A stretch of 64,000 nt of DNA, taken from positions 39,517 through 103,516 of the forward strand of contig NZ_JXXD01000027.1 of NCBI RefSeq assembly GCF_000935215.1. The letters run 5' to 3'. Shown piece by piece: positions 26,261-37,374 of this stretch. Position 1 is the stretch's first letter, and each line of letters begins with the position of its first letter. The stretch comes from Stutzerimonas stutzeri (lineage in GTDB: Bacteria > Pseudomonadota > Gammaproteobacteria > Pseudomonadales > Pseudomonadaceae). Under the pieces are notes generated by a model that saw nothing but the letters and a program-made list of their open reading frames with translations, searched no databases and was not told the origin of the DNA. The translations under genes were made by a program, and so were the position numbers.

Positions 26261-27619
26261 ATGAGCGATTCGCAAACCCTGCACTGGCAAGCGCTTAGCC
26301 GCGACCATCATCTGCCGCCGTTCACCGATTACAAGGCGCTGAACGCCAAAGGCACGCGCATCATCACCAAGGCGTCAGGCGTCTATCTGTGGGACAGCGA
26401 AGGCCACAAGATCCTCGACGCCATGGCCGGGCTCTGGTGTGTCAACCTGGGCTATGGCCGCGAGGAGCTGGTCGAGGCCGCGACCAGGCAGATGCGCGAG
26501 CTGCCGTACTACAACCTGTTCTTCCAGACCGCCCACCCGCCGGCGGTGGCGCTGGCCAAGGCGATTGCCGACATCGCGCCGGCCGGGATGAACCACGTGT
26601 TCTTCACCGGCTCCGGCTCGGAGGCCAACGACACCGTGCTGCGCATGGTGCGCCATTACTGGGCGATCAAGGGCCAGCCGGCGAAGAAGGTGGTCATCGG
26701 CCGCTGGAATGGCTATCACGGCTCGACCATCGCCGGCGCCAGCCTCGGTGGCATGAAGGCCATGCACGAGCAGGGCGACGGCCCGATCCCGGGCATCGAG
26801 CATATCGACCAGCCCTACTGGTTTGGCGAGGGCGGCGACATGAGCCCGGAAGAGTTTGGCGTGCGCATCGCCGACCAGCTGGAGCAGAAGATTCTCGAGG
26901 TCGGCGAGGACAAGGTCGCCGCCTTCATCGCCGAACCGATCCAGGGCGCCGGCGGCGTGATCATCCCGCCCGAGAGCTACTGGCCGCGGGTCAAGGAAAT
27001 CCTCGCGCGCTACGACATCCTCTTCATCGCCGACGAGGTCATCTGCGGCTTCGGCCGTACCGGTGAGTGGTTCGGCAGCGACTACTATGGCCTCGAGCCG
27101 GACTTGATGCCGATCGCCAAGGGCCTGACCTCAGGCTACATCCCCATGGGTGGCGTGGTGGTGCGCGACGAAGTGGTGCACACGCTCAACGAGGGCGGCG
27201 AGTTCTACCACGGCTTCACCTACTCGGGGCATCCGGTGGCCGCCGCGGTGGCGCTGGAGAACATCCGCATCCTGCGCGAGGAGAAGATCGTCGAGCGGGT
27301 GAAGACGAAGACGGCACCCTATTTGCAATCCCGTTGGCAGGAACTGCTCGAGCATCCGCTGGTAGGCGAGGCGCGTGGCGTCGGCCTGCTCGGCGCGCTC
27401 GAGTTGGTGAAGAACAAGAAGACCCGCGAACGCTTTGCCGATCCCGGTGTGGGCATGCTCTGTCGCGAGCACTGCTTCCGCAACGGCCTGGTGATGCGTG
27501 CGGTTGGCGACACCATGATCATTTCGCCGCCGCTGGTGATCAGCGAAGAGCAGATCGACGAGCTGGTTGGCAAGGTGCGGTTGTGCCTCGACGCCACGGC
27601 CAAGGATGCGCTGGGTTGA
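26261..27619 (+). CDS. spuC: Polyamine (putrescine):pyruvate aminotransferase
   Basis: 452 residues, class III PLP-dependent omega-aminotransferase. Transfers the amino group of putrescine and other polyamines to pyruvate. Seen: N-terminal [20 protein letters not shown], the cofactor-binding [10 protein letters not shown], Asp in [16 protein letters not shown] and the PLP lysine in [16 protein letters not shown] precedes the ATG. It gives an alternative, transaminase-first entry into polyamine breakdown beside the glutamylation route. Confidence 0.94.
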   Translation: MSDSQTLHWQALSRDHHLPPFTDYKALNAKGTRIITKASGVYLWDSEGHKILDAMAGLWCVNLGYGREELVEAATRQMRELPYYNLFFQTAHPPAVALAKAIADIAPAGMNHVFFTGSGSEANDTVLRMVRHYWAIKGQPAKKVVIGRWNGYHGSTIAGASLGGMKAMHEQGDGPIPGIEHIDQPYWFGEGGDMSPEEFGVRIADQLEQKILEVGEDKVAAFIAEPIQGAGGVIIPPESYWPRVKEILARYDILFIADEVICGFGRTGEWFGSDYYGLEPDLMPIAKGLTSGYIPMGGVVVRDEVVHTLNEGGEFYHGFTYSGHPVAAAVALENIRILREEKIVERVKTKTAPYLQSRWQELLEHPLVGEARGVGLLGALELVKNKKTRERFADPGVGMLCREHCFRNGLVMRAVGDTMIISPPLVISEEQIDELVGKVRLCLDATAKDALG

Positions 27620-27701
27620 GCCGTGCGGCGGCCCGCGCCAGCTGAGCTAAGGTTGTCGTTTGCACCGCTGTGCGTTCGGCTTGTTGAAAAGAGGGTCCTG
27701 A

Positions 27702-28934
<1,233 letters not shown>

Positions 28935-29031
28935 TACGACCGATCCGTTGCCGGGCCGCATGGAGTATGCGTACCGGCACCGGAGCCCGGTTGAGCGCAG
29001 CTCGTCGTGTAGCCACGTTCCCTGTCTTTTG

Positions 29032-29053
29032 TGATGCACCGACATTTGCATCA
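29032..29053. promoter_or_regulatory. Inverted repeat upstream of spuE
   Basis: TGATGCA-N8-TGCATCA, perfect 7-bp arms, in the AT-rich part of the 207-base spuD-spuE gap, about 90 bases before the spuE ATG. It could be an operator or a weak mRNA stem. No known regulator assigned. Confidence 0.35.
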
Positions 29054-29063
29054 AATCTGTTGA

Positions 29064-30227
<1,164 letters not shown>

Positions 30228-30378
30228 ACTCCATGGCCTGTTCCCGTTTCGTCTGCGGCATTGCCGGTGACGAATCGGAACCGGCCGATCGGGAGCATGT
30301 CAGGCGACGCGCTCTCTGCAACGACCATTAGATCCCCGGCCCAGGCCGGCCAACCTTTTTCATTTCGGGAGTTCGCGC

Positions 30379-31530
30379 ATGGCCGTTGCCTCCAGCGCCT
30401 ACAAGAAAGCCCTCAGTGGCGAAAGCAAGAACAAGCAGGTGCTGCTGAAGATCGACCGCGTCACCAAGAAGTTCGACGAAACGGTGGCGGTCGATGATGT
30501 CTCGCTGAGCATCCATCAGGGCGAAATCTTCGCCCTGCTTGGTGGCTCGGGTTCGGGCAAGTCGACCTTGCTGCGCATGCTCGCCGGCTTCGAGCGGCCC
30601 ACCGAGGGGCGCATCTTCCTCGATGGCCAGGACATCACCGACATGCCGCCCTACGAGCGGCCGATCAACATGATGTTCCAGTCCTACGCGCTGTTTCCAC
30701 ACATGACGGTGGAGCAGAACATCGCCTTCGGCCTGAAGCAGGATGGTCTGCCGAAACAGGAAGTCGAGGCGCGGGTGAAGGAGATGCTCGGCCTGGTGCA
30801 GATGACCCAGTACGCCAAACGCAAGCCGCATCAGCTGTCGGGCGGGCAGCGCCAGCGTGTCGCCCTGGCGCGTTCGCTGGCCAAGCGGCCGAAGCTGCTG
30901 CTGCTCGATGAGCCCATGGGCGCGCTGGACAAGAAGCTGCGCTCGCAGATGCAGCTCGAGCTGGTGCAGATCATCGAGCGCGTCGGCGTGACCTGCGTGA
31001 TGGTCACCCATGACCAGGAAGAGGCCATGACCATGGCCGAACGCATCGCCATCATGCATCTGGGCTGGATCGCCCAGGTCGGCAGCCCGATGGACATCTA
31101 CGAGACGCCGGCAAGCCGCCTGGTCTGCGAATTCATCGGCAACGTCAACCTGTTCGACGGCGAGCTGATCGAGGACATGGGCGACCACGCCGTCATCGCC
31201 AGCCCAGGCCTTGAGAACCCGATCTACGTCGGCCACGGCATCAGTACCCGCGCGCAGGACAAACAGATCACCTACGCGATCCGCCCGGAAAAGCTGCTGA
31301 TCGGCACCGAACTGCCGGAACTGGAGCGCCCCGGCTACAACTGGGCTAAAGGCGTCGTGCACGACATTGCCTATCTTGGCGGCCACTCGGTGTACTACAT
31401 CAAGCTGCCGTCCGGCGGTGTGCTGCAGGCCTTCATGGCCAACGCCGAACGTCACGTGAAGCTGCCGACCTGGGAGGAAGAGGTGTACGTGTACTGGTGG
31501 GATGACAGCGGCGTGGTGTTGCAGGCATGA
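30379..31530 (+). CDS. spuF: Polyamine ABC transporter ATPase
   Basis: 383 residues, PotG/SpuF type. ABC domain at about 25-260 with Walker A GGSGSGKST, signature LSGGQRQRV, Walker B LLLLDEPMGALD and switch His in MVTHDQEEA, followed by a TOBE-like regulatory domain (about 290-380, ITYAIRPEKLLIG). Powers polyamine import through SpuGH. The ATG has GGGAG upstream; the end overlaps spuG by 4 bases (ATGA). Confidence 0.94.
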   Translation: MAVASSAYKKALSGESKNKQVLLKIDRVTKKFDETVAVDDVSLSIHQGEIFALLGGSGSGKSTLLRMLAGFERPTEGRIFLDGQDITDMPPYERPINMMFQSYALFPHMTVEQNIAFGLKQDGLPKQEVEARVKEMLGLVQMTQYAKRKPHQLSGGQRQRVALARSLAKRPKLLLLDEPMGALDKKLRSQMQLELVQIIERVGVTCVMVTHDQEEAMTMAERIAIMHLGWIAQVGSPMDIYETPASRLVCEFIGNVNLFDGELIEDMGDHAVIASPGLENPIYVGHGISTRAQDKQITYAIRPEKLLIGTELPELERPGYNWAKGVVHDIAYLGGHSVYYIKLPSGGVLQAFMANAERHVKLPTWEEEVYVYWWDDSGVVLQA

Positions 31531-32423
31531 AGCGCTCGCCCCTGAATACCGGGCGCCGACTGGTCATCAGCGTGCCCTTCCTGTGGCTGATGCTGTTCTT
31601 TCTGCTGCCCTTCGCCATCGTCCTGAAGATCAGCTTTGCCGAAGCGGATGTGGCCATTCCGCCGTACACCGACATCTTCGCCTACGCCGACCAGCAGCTG
31701 CAGGTGCTGATCAACCTGGGCAACTACATCTTCCTCAGCGAAGACGAACTGTATCTGGCGGCCTATCTGGGCTCGCTGAAGATTGCCTTCTTCAGCACGC
31801 TGCTCTGCCTGCTGATCGGCTATCCGATGGCCTACGCCATTGCCCGTGCGCGCAAGGATCTGCAGACGGTTCTGCTGCTGCTGATCATGATGCCGACCTG
31901 GACCGCCATCCTGATTCGCGTCTACGCCTGGATGGGCATCCTCAGCAGCAACGGCATCCTCAACGGACTGTTGCAGGGCCTCGGCCTGATCGACGCGCCG
32001 TTGCAGATACTCAATACCGACGCTGCGGTATACATCGGCGTGGTCTACTCCTACCTGCCGTTCATGATCCTGCCGCTCTACGCCAACCTGGTGAAGCACG
32101 ACCCGAGCCTGCTCGAGGCTGCGTCCGACCTCGGCGCGCGCAACCTCTCCAGCTTCTGGAAGATCACCGTGCCGCTGTCGAAGAACGGCATCATCGCCGG
32201 CTGCATGCTGGTGTTCATTCCGGTGGTAGGCGAGTTCGTCATCCCCGAACTGCTCGGCGGTCCGGAGACGCTGATGATCGGCAAGGTGCTCTGGCAGGAA
32301 TTCTTCAACAACCGTGACTGGCCGGTGGCCTCGGCGCTGGCGGTGGTGATGCTGGCGATCCTGCTGGTGCCGATAATCCTGTTCAACCGGAACCAAGCCA
32401 AGGAACTGGAGGGCAAGCTATGA
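31527..32423 (+). CDS. spuG: Polyamine ABC transporter permease
   Basis: 298 residues, PotH type, about six membrane segments, the first at about 13-38. The EAA cytoplasmic loop that docks to the ATPase is clear: EAASDLGARNLSSFWKITVP. It overlaps spuF and spuH by 4 bases each, so the three are translationally coupled and should be made in fixed proportion. Confidence 0.93.
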   Translation: MKRSPLNTGRRLVISVPFLWLMLFFLLPFAIVLKISFAEADVAIPPYTDIFAYADQQLQVLINLGNYIFLSEDELYLAAYLGSLKIAFFSTLLCLLIGYPMAYAIARARKDLQTVLLLLIMMPTWTAILIRVYAWMGILSSNGILNGLLQGLGLIDAPLQILNTDAAVYIGVVYSYLPFMILPLYANLVKHDPSLLEAASDLGARNLSSFWKITVPLSKNGIIAGCMLVFIPVVGEFVIPELLGGPETLMIGKVLWQEFFNNRDWPVASALAVVMLAILLVPIILFNRNQAKELEGKL

Positions 32424-33322
32424 AACGCTGGAGCTTTTCCAACCTGATTCTGGTGCTCGGGCTGCTGTTCATCTACCTGCCGATGGTCATCCTGGTCATC
32501 TACTCGTTCAATGCCTCGCGGCTGGTGACGGTGTGGGGTGGCTGGTCGCTGAAATGGTACGCCGGCCTGCTCGACAACTCCCAGTTGATGGGCGCGGTAA
32601 TGCGCTCGCTGGAAGTCGCGGCCTATACCGCGATTGCCGCGGTGGCTCTGGGCACGATGGCGGCTTTCGTCCTCACCCGTATCCCGGTGTTCCGCGGCCG
32701 TACGCTGTTCGGTGGCCTGGTCACCGCGCCGCTGGTGATGCCGGAAGTGATCACCGGTCTATCCCTGCTGCTGCTGTTCGTCGCCATGGCGCAACTGATC
32801 GGCTGGCCGGCGCAACGCGGGCTGGTGACCATCTGGATCGCCCACACCACGTTCTGCTCGGCCTACGTCGCGGTAGTGGTGATGGCGCGCCTGCGCGAGC
32901 TGGACCTGTCCATCGAGGAAGCGGCGATGGACCTCGGAGCGCGGCCGTGGAAGGTGTTCTTCCTGATCACCATGCCGATGATCGCGCCCTCGCTGGCGGC
33001 CGGCGGAATGCTCTCCTTTGCCCTCTCGCTGGACGATCTGGTACTGGCCAGCTTCGTCTCCGGTCCCGGCTCGACCACTCTGCCGATGGAGATCTTCTCC
33101 GCCGTGCGCCTGGGCGTGAAGCCGGAGATCAACGCGGTGGCGAGTCTGATCCTGCTCAGCGTGTCGCTGGCGACCTTTCTCGCCTGGTACCTCAGCCGCC
33201 GGGCCGAGAAGCGCCGTATTCGCGCGATGCAGCAGGCGATGGATGAAACCGCTGGCAATCCCACCTGGCGTCAGGTGATCGACAGCCGCAAGGTGCTGGT
33301 GCCGCCCTCGGCGCATACCTGA
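32420..33322 (+). CDS. spuH: Polyamine ABC transporter permease
   Basis: 300 residues, PotI type, about six membrane segments starting at 8-30, with the EAA loop EAAMDLGARPWKVFFLITMP. Partner of SpuG. Last gene of the spu cluster; a strong palindromic terminator starts 18 bases after its stop. Confidence 0.93.
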   Translation: MKRWSFSNLILVLGLLFIYLPMVILVIYSFNASRLVTVWGGWSLKWYAGLLDNSQLMGAVMRSLEVAAYTAIAAVALGTMAAFVLTRIPVFRGRTLFGGLVTAPLVMPEVITGLSLLLLFVAMAQLIGWPAQRGLVTIWIAHTTFCSAYVAVVVMARLRELDLSIEEAAMDLGARPWKVFFLITMPMIAPSLAAGGMLSFALSLDDLVLASFVSGPGSTTLPMEIFSAVRLGVKPEINAVASLILLSVSLATFLAWYLSRRAEKRRIRAMQQAMDETAGNPTWRQVIDSRKVLVPPSAHT

Positions 33323-33339
33323 TGATGGTTTGAGCAGCA

Positions 33340-33375
33340 AAACGAAAAGGGCGCATCGATGCGCCCTTTTCGTTT
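33340..33375. terminator. Bidirectional rho-independent terminator after spuH
   Basis: A perfect 36-base palindrome (18-bp arms, AAACGAAAAGGGCGCATC and its complement) with A-rich and T-rich outer ends. It can end spuH transcription on the plus strand and the nnrS operon on the minus strand. Confidence 0.9.
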
Positions 33376-33400
33376 CAGATGGAGTGTCCCCTGCCGCAGA

Positions 33401-33435
33401 GCGGTAGGGTGACTAACGCGAAGCTTATCCACCGC
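33401..33435. repeat. REP-like intergenic imperfect palindrome
   Basis: GCGGTAGGGTGACTAACGC...GCTTATCCACCGC, imperfect palindrome related to the element at 26198-26226 (shared GTAGGGTG...TCCACC ends). It lies between the spuH terminator and the nnrS stop. Confidence 0.5.
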
Positions 33436-33522
33436 CGCGCCTTCTCCGTCCCCGAGCCCGCATTCACGGCTCGGTTGTCTGTTCGCCTGCAGCGAATACC
33501 GCGTCCAGTTGCCGATCACTGC

Positions 33523-34779
33523 TCAGGTCCGGCAGCCCGAACCCGTGCTGTGTTCATCCATCGGTTCTTCACATCCCGTACCACCGTCCGGGCGCGGGCG
33601 CAGCCAGATCGGTGCCAGGTAGCGCAATGCCAGGCCAAAGACTGTCAGCCAACCGAGCCCGGCGAGCATGTTCAGTAGCGGCACGGGAGCGCCCGGCAGC
33701 CCCGCACTGGCACGCAGCAGCGCGGCGAGCACCAGCAGGCAGGTCGCTATCGGCACCCAGCGCCGCTGATCCAGTGCATAGCCACTGTGGGTACGCCCGG
33801 CGATGCACAGCACCGCGAGAATCGATACGCCCATGGCCCCGAGTGTCAGCAGATGGCGGCCTGCGCTGCTGGCAAAGCCGTCGGCTAGCAGCGAGACACC
33901 CAGTGCGCCATAGCCCAGCGCCATCAGCCAGTAGACGCTGTAGAGCATCAGCGACCAGCGCTCCAGCAGCGCTCGGCCGATGTGCCAGTCGTTGAGCAGA
34001 TTGAACATGGCGGCGGCTGTGGCCAGGGCCAGCCAGCCGTTCAGCGGGGCCGGCAGTGCCAGCCATTCGGCGAGAGTGAACAGGCTGATGCAGAAGATCG
34101 CCAGATTGCGTCGTGGCGGACGCGCGCGGTAGTCGTCGTCCACGTCGTGCCCGGCATCCCGGCGTGCCTGGGTGGCGTCGTTGAGAATGCGCATGGAGAT
34201 TCGGCTCATGGCCACCACGATCAGCACCATCATCACGCCGATGCCAGCGTACAGCCAGCGCATCGGGTATCGGCCGCCGACGGCATCGACATGAAAGCCC
34301 ACGGTCACCAGCGCCAGCGCGCCGAGCCCGCCGAAGAAGCCGTACTGCCGGCGCAGCGGGTCGCCCAGCAGGCGCGGCGCGAGCAGCACAAGCAGGGCGA
34401 TGGCGAAGGCACTGTTGAACAGTGCCGCCGGCCACGGCCCCATGACGCCGGAAAGCCAGAAGCTCAGCCTGGCGGCTAGCCACAGCAGTAGAAAGCCGAA
34501 ACCCACATGCCGACCGAACGCTGCGGTAGCAGTGAATTCCGGCACCGCGGTGAGAACGAAGCCGGCGACCGCCGCCAGGCCGAAGCCGAGCAGCATTTCG
34601 TGGGCATGCCAGACCATTGGTCCACCCGGCACGCCTGGCAGCGGCAACCCGAACCCGAGAAAGCCCAGCCAGAGTGCAACACCAGTCACCGCCAGCAGCA
34701 CGGTGGCGAGAAACAGCGGACGAAAGCTGCACAGCAGCAGCGGCCAGTTGGCGAGTCGCGGCGATAAGGTTTTCAGCAT
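33523..34779 (-). CDS. nnrS: NnrS family heme/copper membrane protein
   Basis: 418 residues from the ATG at 34779; the frame is open much further upstream, but only as the shadow of the ABC ATPase gene. It is a polytopic membrane protein with about 12 hydrophobic segments and typical NnrS stretches: LCSFRPLFL, WHAHEMLLGFG, AVPEFTATA and the C-terminal LRYLAPIWL. NnrS proteins lower toxicity of nitric oxide, reportedly by limiting iron-nitrosyl formation, and are controlled by NO-responsive FNR-type regulators in denitrifiers. Here it is the last gene of a TonB/ABC operon and overlaps the ATPase gene by 7 bases. Confidence 0.88.
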   Translation of the reverse strand: MLKTLSPRLANWPLLLCSFRPLFLATVLLAVTGVALWLGFLGFGLPLPGVPGGPMVWHAHEMLLGFGLAAVAGFVLTAVPEFTATAAFGRHVGFGFLLLWLAARLSFWLSGVMGPWPAALFNSAFAIALLVLLAPRLLGDPLRRQYGFFGGLGALALVTVGFHVDAVGGRYPMRWLYAGIGVMMVLIVVAMSRISMRILNDATQARRDAGHDVDDDYRARPPRRNLAIFCISLFTLAEWLALPAPLNGWLALATAAAMFNLLNDWHIGRALLERWSLMLYSVYWLMALGYGALGVSLLADGFASSAGRHLLTLGAMGVSILAVLCIAGRTHSGYALDQRRWVPIATCLLVLAALLRASAGLPGAPVPLLNMLAGLGWLTVFGLALRYLAPIWLRPRPDGGTGCEEPMDEHSTGSGCRT

Positions 34780-35597
34780 CGTGAGCGCGCTCTGCTGGCG
34801 GAGGGTAAGGGGGCCGCCTCGCGAATGGCGACTTTGGCGGCGCCAGGCAAGGTCTGTTGCGCGCGGGTGGCCAGGCCGAAGCTCTCTCGTACGGCCGGCA
34901 ACTGCAGCAGCTCGGCGGTGTGCTGATAGATCCAGGCATCGCTGCGCTGCACGGCTGGCAGATCCAGCTCCAGGTGGCTGACGATGCGCCCCGGCGCCGC
35001 CGCCATTACCAGTATGCGGTCGGCCAGGCGCACGGCTTCCATCAGGTCGTGGGTGATCATCAGCACGCCCATGCCGCGTGCAGCCTGCTCGGCCAGCAGC
35101 AGGGCGTAGAGGTCTTCCTTGAGGCCGATATCCAGCGCGGCGAAGGGTTCGTCGAGCAGCAGCAGGTCCGGCTGCAGCACCAGCGCCCGCGCCAGCGAAA
35201 CGCGGCTCTGCATGCCGCCGGAAAGCTGGTGCGGAAATTTGCCGAGATCGCCAGCAGCCAGGCCCAGGCGCAGCGCGAGGGAACTGGCTTGCTGCAGGCG
35301 TTGCTGCCGCGGCATGCCGGCCGCCTTGAGCCCCAGGGCGATGTTGTCGAGCGTGGTTTTCCACGGCAGCAGCCGCGGTTGCTGGAACATGCTGGCGGGG
35401 TTGCCGAAACCGTTGTCGATGCGACCTTCCTGGACGTCCAGCAGCCCCGCGCAAAGATGCAGCAGGGTGGTCTTGCCGCAGCCGGAGGGGCCGACCAGGG
35501 CGACCACTTCGCCCGCCGCCAGGTTGAAGTTGATGCCGCTGAATATCTCGTCGCGACCGAAGGCGTGGGCCAGGCCGTGGATGTGCAATTGCGTCAT
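34773..35597 (-). CDS. ABC transporter ATPase (nitrate/sulfonate/taurine type)
   Basis: 274 residues, SsuB/TauB-like. Walker A GPSGCGKTT, Q-loop MFQQPRLLPWKT, signature LSGGMQSRV, Walker B LLLLDEPFAALD, switch MITHDLMEAVRLADR. It drives import through the permease encoded just upstream (4-base overlap). The C-terminal ~50 residues are a variable tail (QTLPGAAKVAIREAAPLP) whose end overlaps nnrS. The family imports small oxyanions, sulfonates or thiamine precursors, so sequence alone does not fix the substrate. Confidence 0.88.
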   Translation of the reverse strand: MTQLHIHGLAHAFGRDEIFSGINFNLAAGEVVALVGPSGCGKTTLLHLCAGLLDVQEGRIDNGFGNPASMFQQPRLLPWKTTLDNIALGLKAAGMPRQQRLQQASSLALRLGLAAGDLGKFPHQLSGGMQSRVSLARALVLQPDLLLLDEPFAALDIGLKEDLYALLLAEQAARGMGVLMITHDLMEAVRLADRILVMAAAPGRIVSHLELDLPAVQRSDAWIYQHTAELLQLPAVRESFGLATRAQQTLPGAAKVAIREAAPLPSASRARSRC

Positions 35598-36385
35598 GAG
35601 GACACCTCGCGCCAGCGCTCGACTTCGCGCTTGATCGGTTCCAGCAGCAGGTACTCCACCGCCAGCAGCAGACCGACCACCGCGGTGATCCAGGCCATGG
35701 TCGCGCTGGTATCCAGGTGCGAGCGTGATACCGCCAGCGCGGCGCCGACCCCGTCCTGGGTGGCGAGTAGTTCGGCCATCACCACGATCTTCCAGGACAT
35801 GGCGAGTGCGGTGATCCAGGCGGGGAACAGGTAGGAGACGACGTGCGGCAGGTAGACATCGAGCAACAGCATCCGCCGCGGCAGGCGAAATGCCAGGGCC
35901 ATGTCCTTTAGCTGGTTGTCCAGCGTACGGGTGCCTTGCAACGCACCGACGAACACCAGCGGAAAGCTGGCGATGAACACGGTGAACACCGGGGTGCCGT
36001 CGCTGGCGCCGAACCAGAGCATCGCCAGTACCAGCCAGGCGATTGGCGGCATGCCCATGAGCACGGTGACCAGCGGCCGCGCCATCATCGAGGCGGTCAT
36101 GGAGACACCGGCGGCGAGCCCGAGCACGCTGCCGACCGCCACGGAAAGAGCGAAGCCGAGCAGCGCCCGGCGACTGGTGGCCAGCAGCTCCGGCCAGGCG
36201 GCACCTTCATCAATCAGCTGAAGCAGGCGGGAAAACGTCTCCAGAGGCGTCGGCAGCACCAGTGCGCCATAGTGACTAGCCACTGCTTCCCAGCCCGCCA
36301 GCAGCAGAAACAGGCTGGCTAGCGCCCCCCAGCCGCTCCACAGATAGCCGGGCAGGCTGGTCAGCCAGCTGCGCAGGAGGCTCAT
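35594..36385 (-). CDS. ABC transporter permease (SsuC/TauC type)
   Basis: 263 residues with about six membrane segments (first at 15-35, LASLFLLLAGWEAVASHYG) and the BPD_transp_1 core (ALSVAVGSVLGLAAGVSM, PPIAWLVLAMLWFG). The cytoplasmic coupling loop is near MALAFRLPRRMLLLDVYLPH. It overlaps the binding-protein gene upstream and the ATPase gene downstream by 4 bases each. Confidence 0.88.
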   Translation of the reverse strand: MSLLRSWLTSLPGYLWSGWGALASLFLLLAGWEAVASHYGALVLPTPLETFSRLLQLIDEGAAWPELLATSRRALLGFALSVAVGSVLGLAAGVSMTASMMARPLVTVLMGMPPIAWLVLAMLWFGASDGTPVFTVFIASFPLVFVGALQGTRTLDNQLKDMALAFRLPRRMLLLDVYLPHVVSYLFPAWITALAMSWKIVVMAELLATQDGVGAALAVSRSHLDTSATMAWITAVVGLLLAVEYLLLEPIKREVERWREVSS

Positions 36386-37374
36386 GGCTGATCGCTGACT
36401 GGCGAGTAGAAGTCATCGGCCGGTAGCTTGCCGCCGATCAGCGCCGGATTCTTCTTCAGCAGCAGCTCGAACAGATACTCGACTTCCGCCCGCGCCTCGG
36501 CGGCGGGCACGGCGGCCATCTGCGCCACGGCCAGCGAATCGGTCACCGCTTCGGCGCTGAGCATCGGCAGATGACTGGCGACCAGCTGGCCGCAGCGCTC
36601 GGCGTTGGTGCTGCACCATTGCAGCGAGTCGGCGTAGGCCTGGGCGATCCGTGCGGCGATCTGCGGCTGGTCTTTCACGCTGGCCATCAGCGCGATACCG
36701 GCCTGCGGGATGCGTGCTTCGCGCTGCAGCAGACGGCCCCATTCCTGTTGCAGGTCGACGCTGCGATACAGGTCCGGCGCGACCAGCCCCAAGGGACCCT
36801 CGCTGGCCTTGCGCAGTGCCATGGAGATGGCCGGCTCGGCAAGCAGGGCGTGGTCGGTACGGCGCATCAGCAACAGCTGCATGGCGTCGATGGGGGTGGC
36901 GACGTAACGCAGGCGCAGGTCCTTGCGCACATCGATGCCGGCACGCTCGGCCAGCAGGCCGAAGAGGATGTCCGGCATGTCGCCACGGAACGGCATGGCG
37001 ATTTCCTTGCCGCGCAGGTCGTCGAGGGTGCTCAGGCCCTGCTCGCGGGACACCAGCCAGAGCAAGCCCCAGGTCGAAACGTTGAGCATGCGCAGCTTGG
37101 CGCCGCGGTTGTAGAGGTTGGCGGCAACGTTGACCGGCATGGCCAGCACGTCTGCCTGCTGGTTCAGCGCCAGCAGGCGCAGCTGGTCGGGATCGCGCCA
37201 GCTGACGAATTCCACCTTGTCCGCCAGGTCGTCCAGCGCACCGGATTCGACCATGTGGATCAGCGGGTTCGATACCGACGAGGATGGGCCGGCCAGGACC
37301 AGGCGCGGCAGCTTGTCCGCCAGCGCTGGCGCTCCAGCCGCCAGCAGAACGGCCATCAGTAGGTGGCGCAGCAT
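36382..37374 (-). CDS. Periplasmic substrate-binding protein (SsuA/TauA/NMT1-like)
   Basis: 330 residues with a short signal peptide (MAVLLAAGAPALA, cut near 19). Type II binding-protein fold: LVLAGPSSSVSNPLIHMVES near the N-terminus, QADVLAMPVNVAANLYNRG, TLDDLRGKEIAMPFRGDMPD and ALLAEPAISMAL. These are the landmarks of NMT1/THI5-like and ABC sulfonate-binding proteins. It lies between a TonB receptor and an ABC permease in one overlapping operon, so it probably carries the same substrate from the outer-membrane receptor to the inner membrane. Substrate unknown. Confidence 0.82.
   Translation of the reverse strand: MLRHLLMAVLLAAGAPALADKLPRLVLAGPSSSVSNPLIHMVESGALDDLADKVEFVSWRDPDQLRLLALNQQADVLAMPVNVAANLYNRGAKLRMLNVSTWGLLWLVSREQGLSTLDDLRGKEIAMPFRGDMPDILFGLLAERAGIDVRKDLRLRYVATPIDAMQLLLMRRTDHALLAEPAISMALRKASEGPLGLVAPDLYRSVDLQQEWGRLLQREARIPQAGIALMASVKDQPQIAARIAQAYADSLQWCSTNAERCGQLVASHLPMLSAEAVTDSLAVAQMAAVPAAEARAEVEYLFELLLKKNPALIGGKLPADDFYSPVSDQP

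Noticed and set aside
30228..30378. Terminator between spuE and spuF
   Set aside because: CCGGCC-CA-GGCCGG followed by CCAACCTTTTT has too short a loop and a late T-run, so the evidence is insufficient.
34780..35454. Extended N-terminus of NnrS
   Set aside because: The extra 225 codons overlap the ABC ATPase in another frame and read as Arg/Ala/Gly-rich noise; the NnrS family starts at the ATG at 34779.
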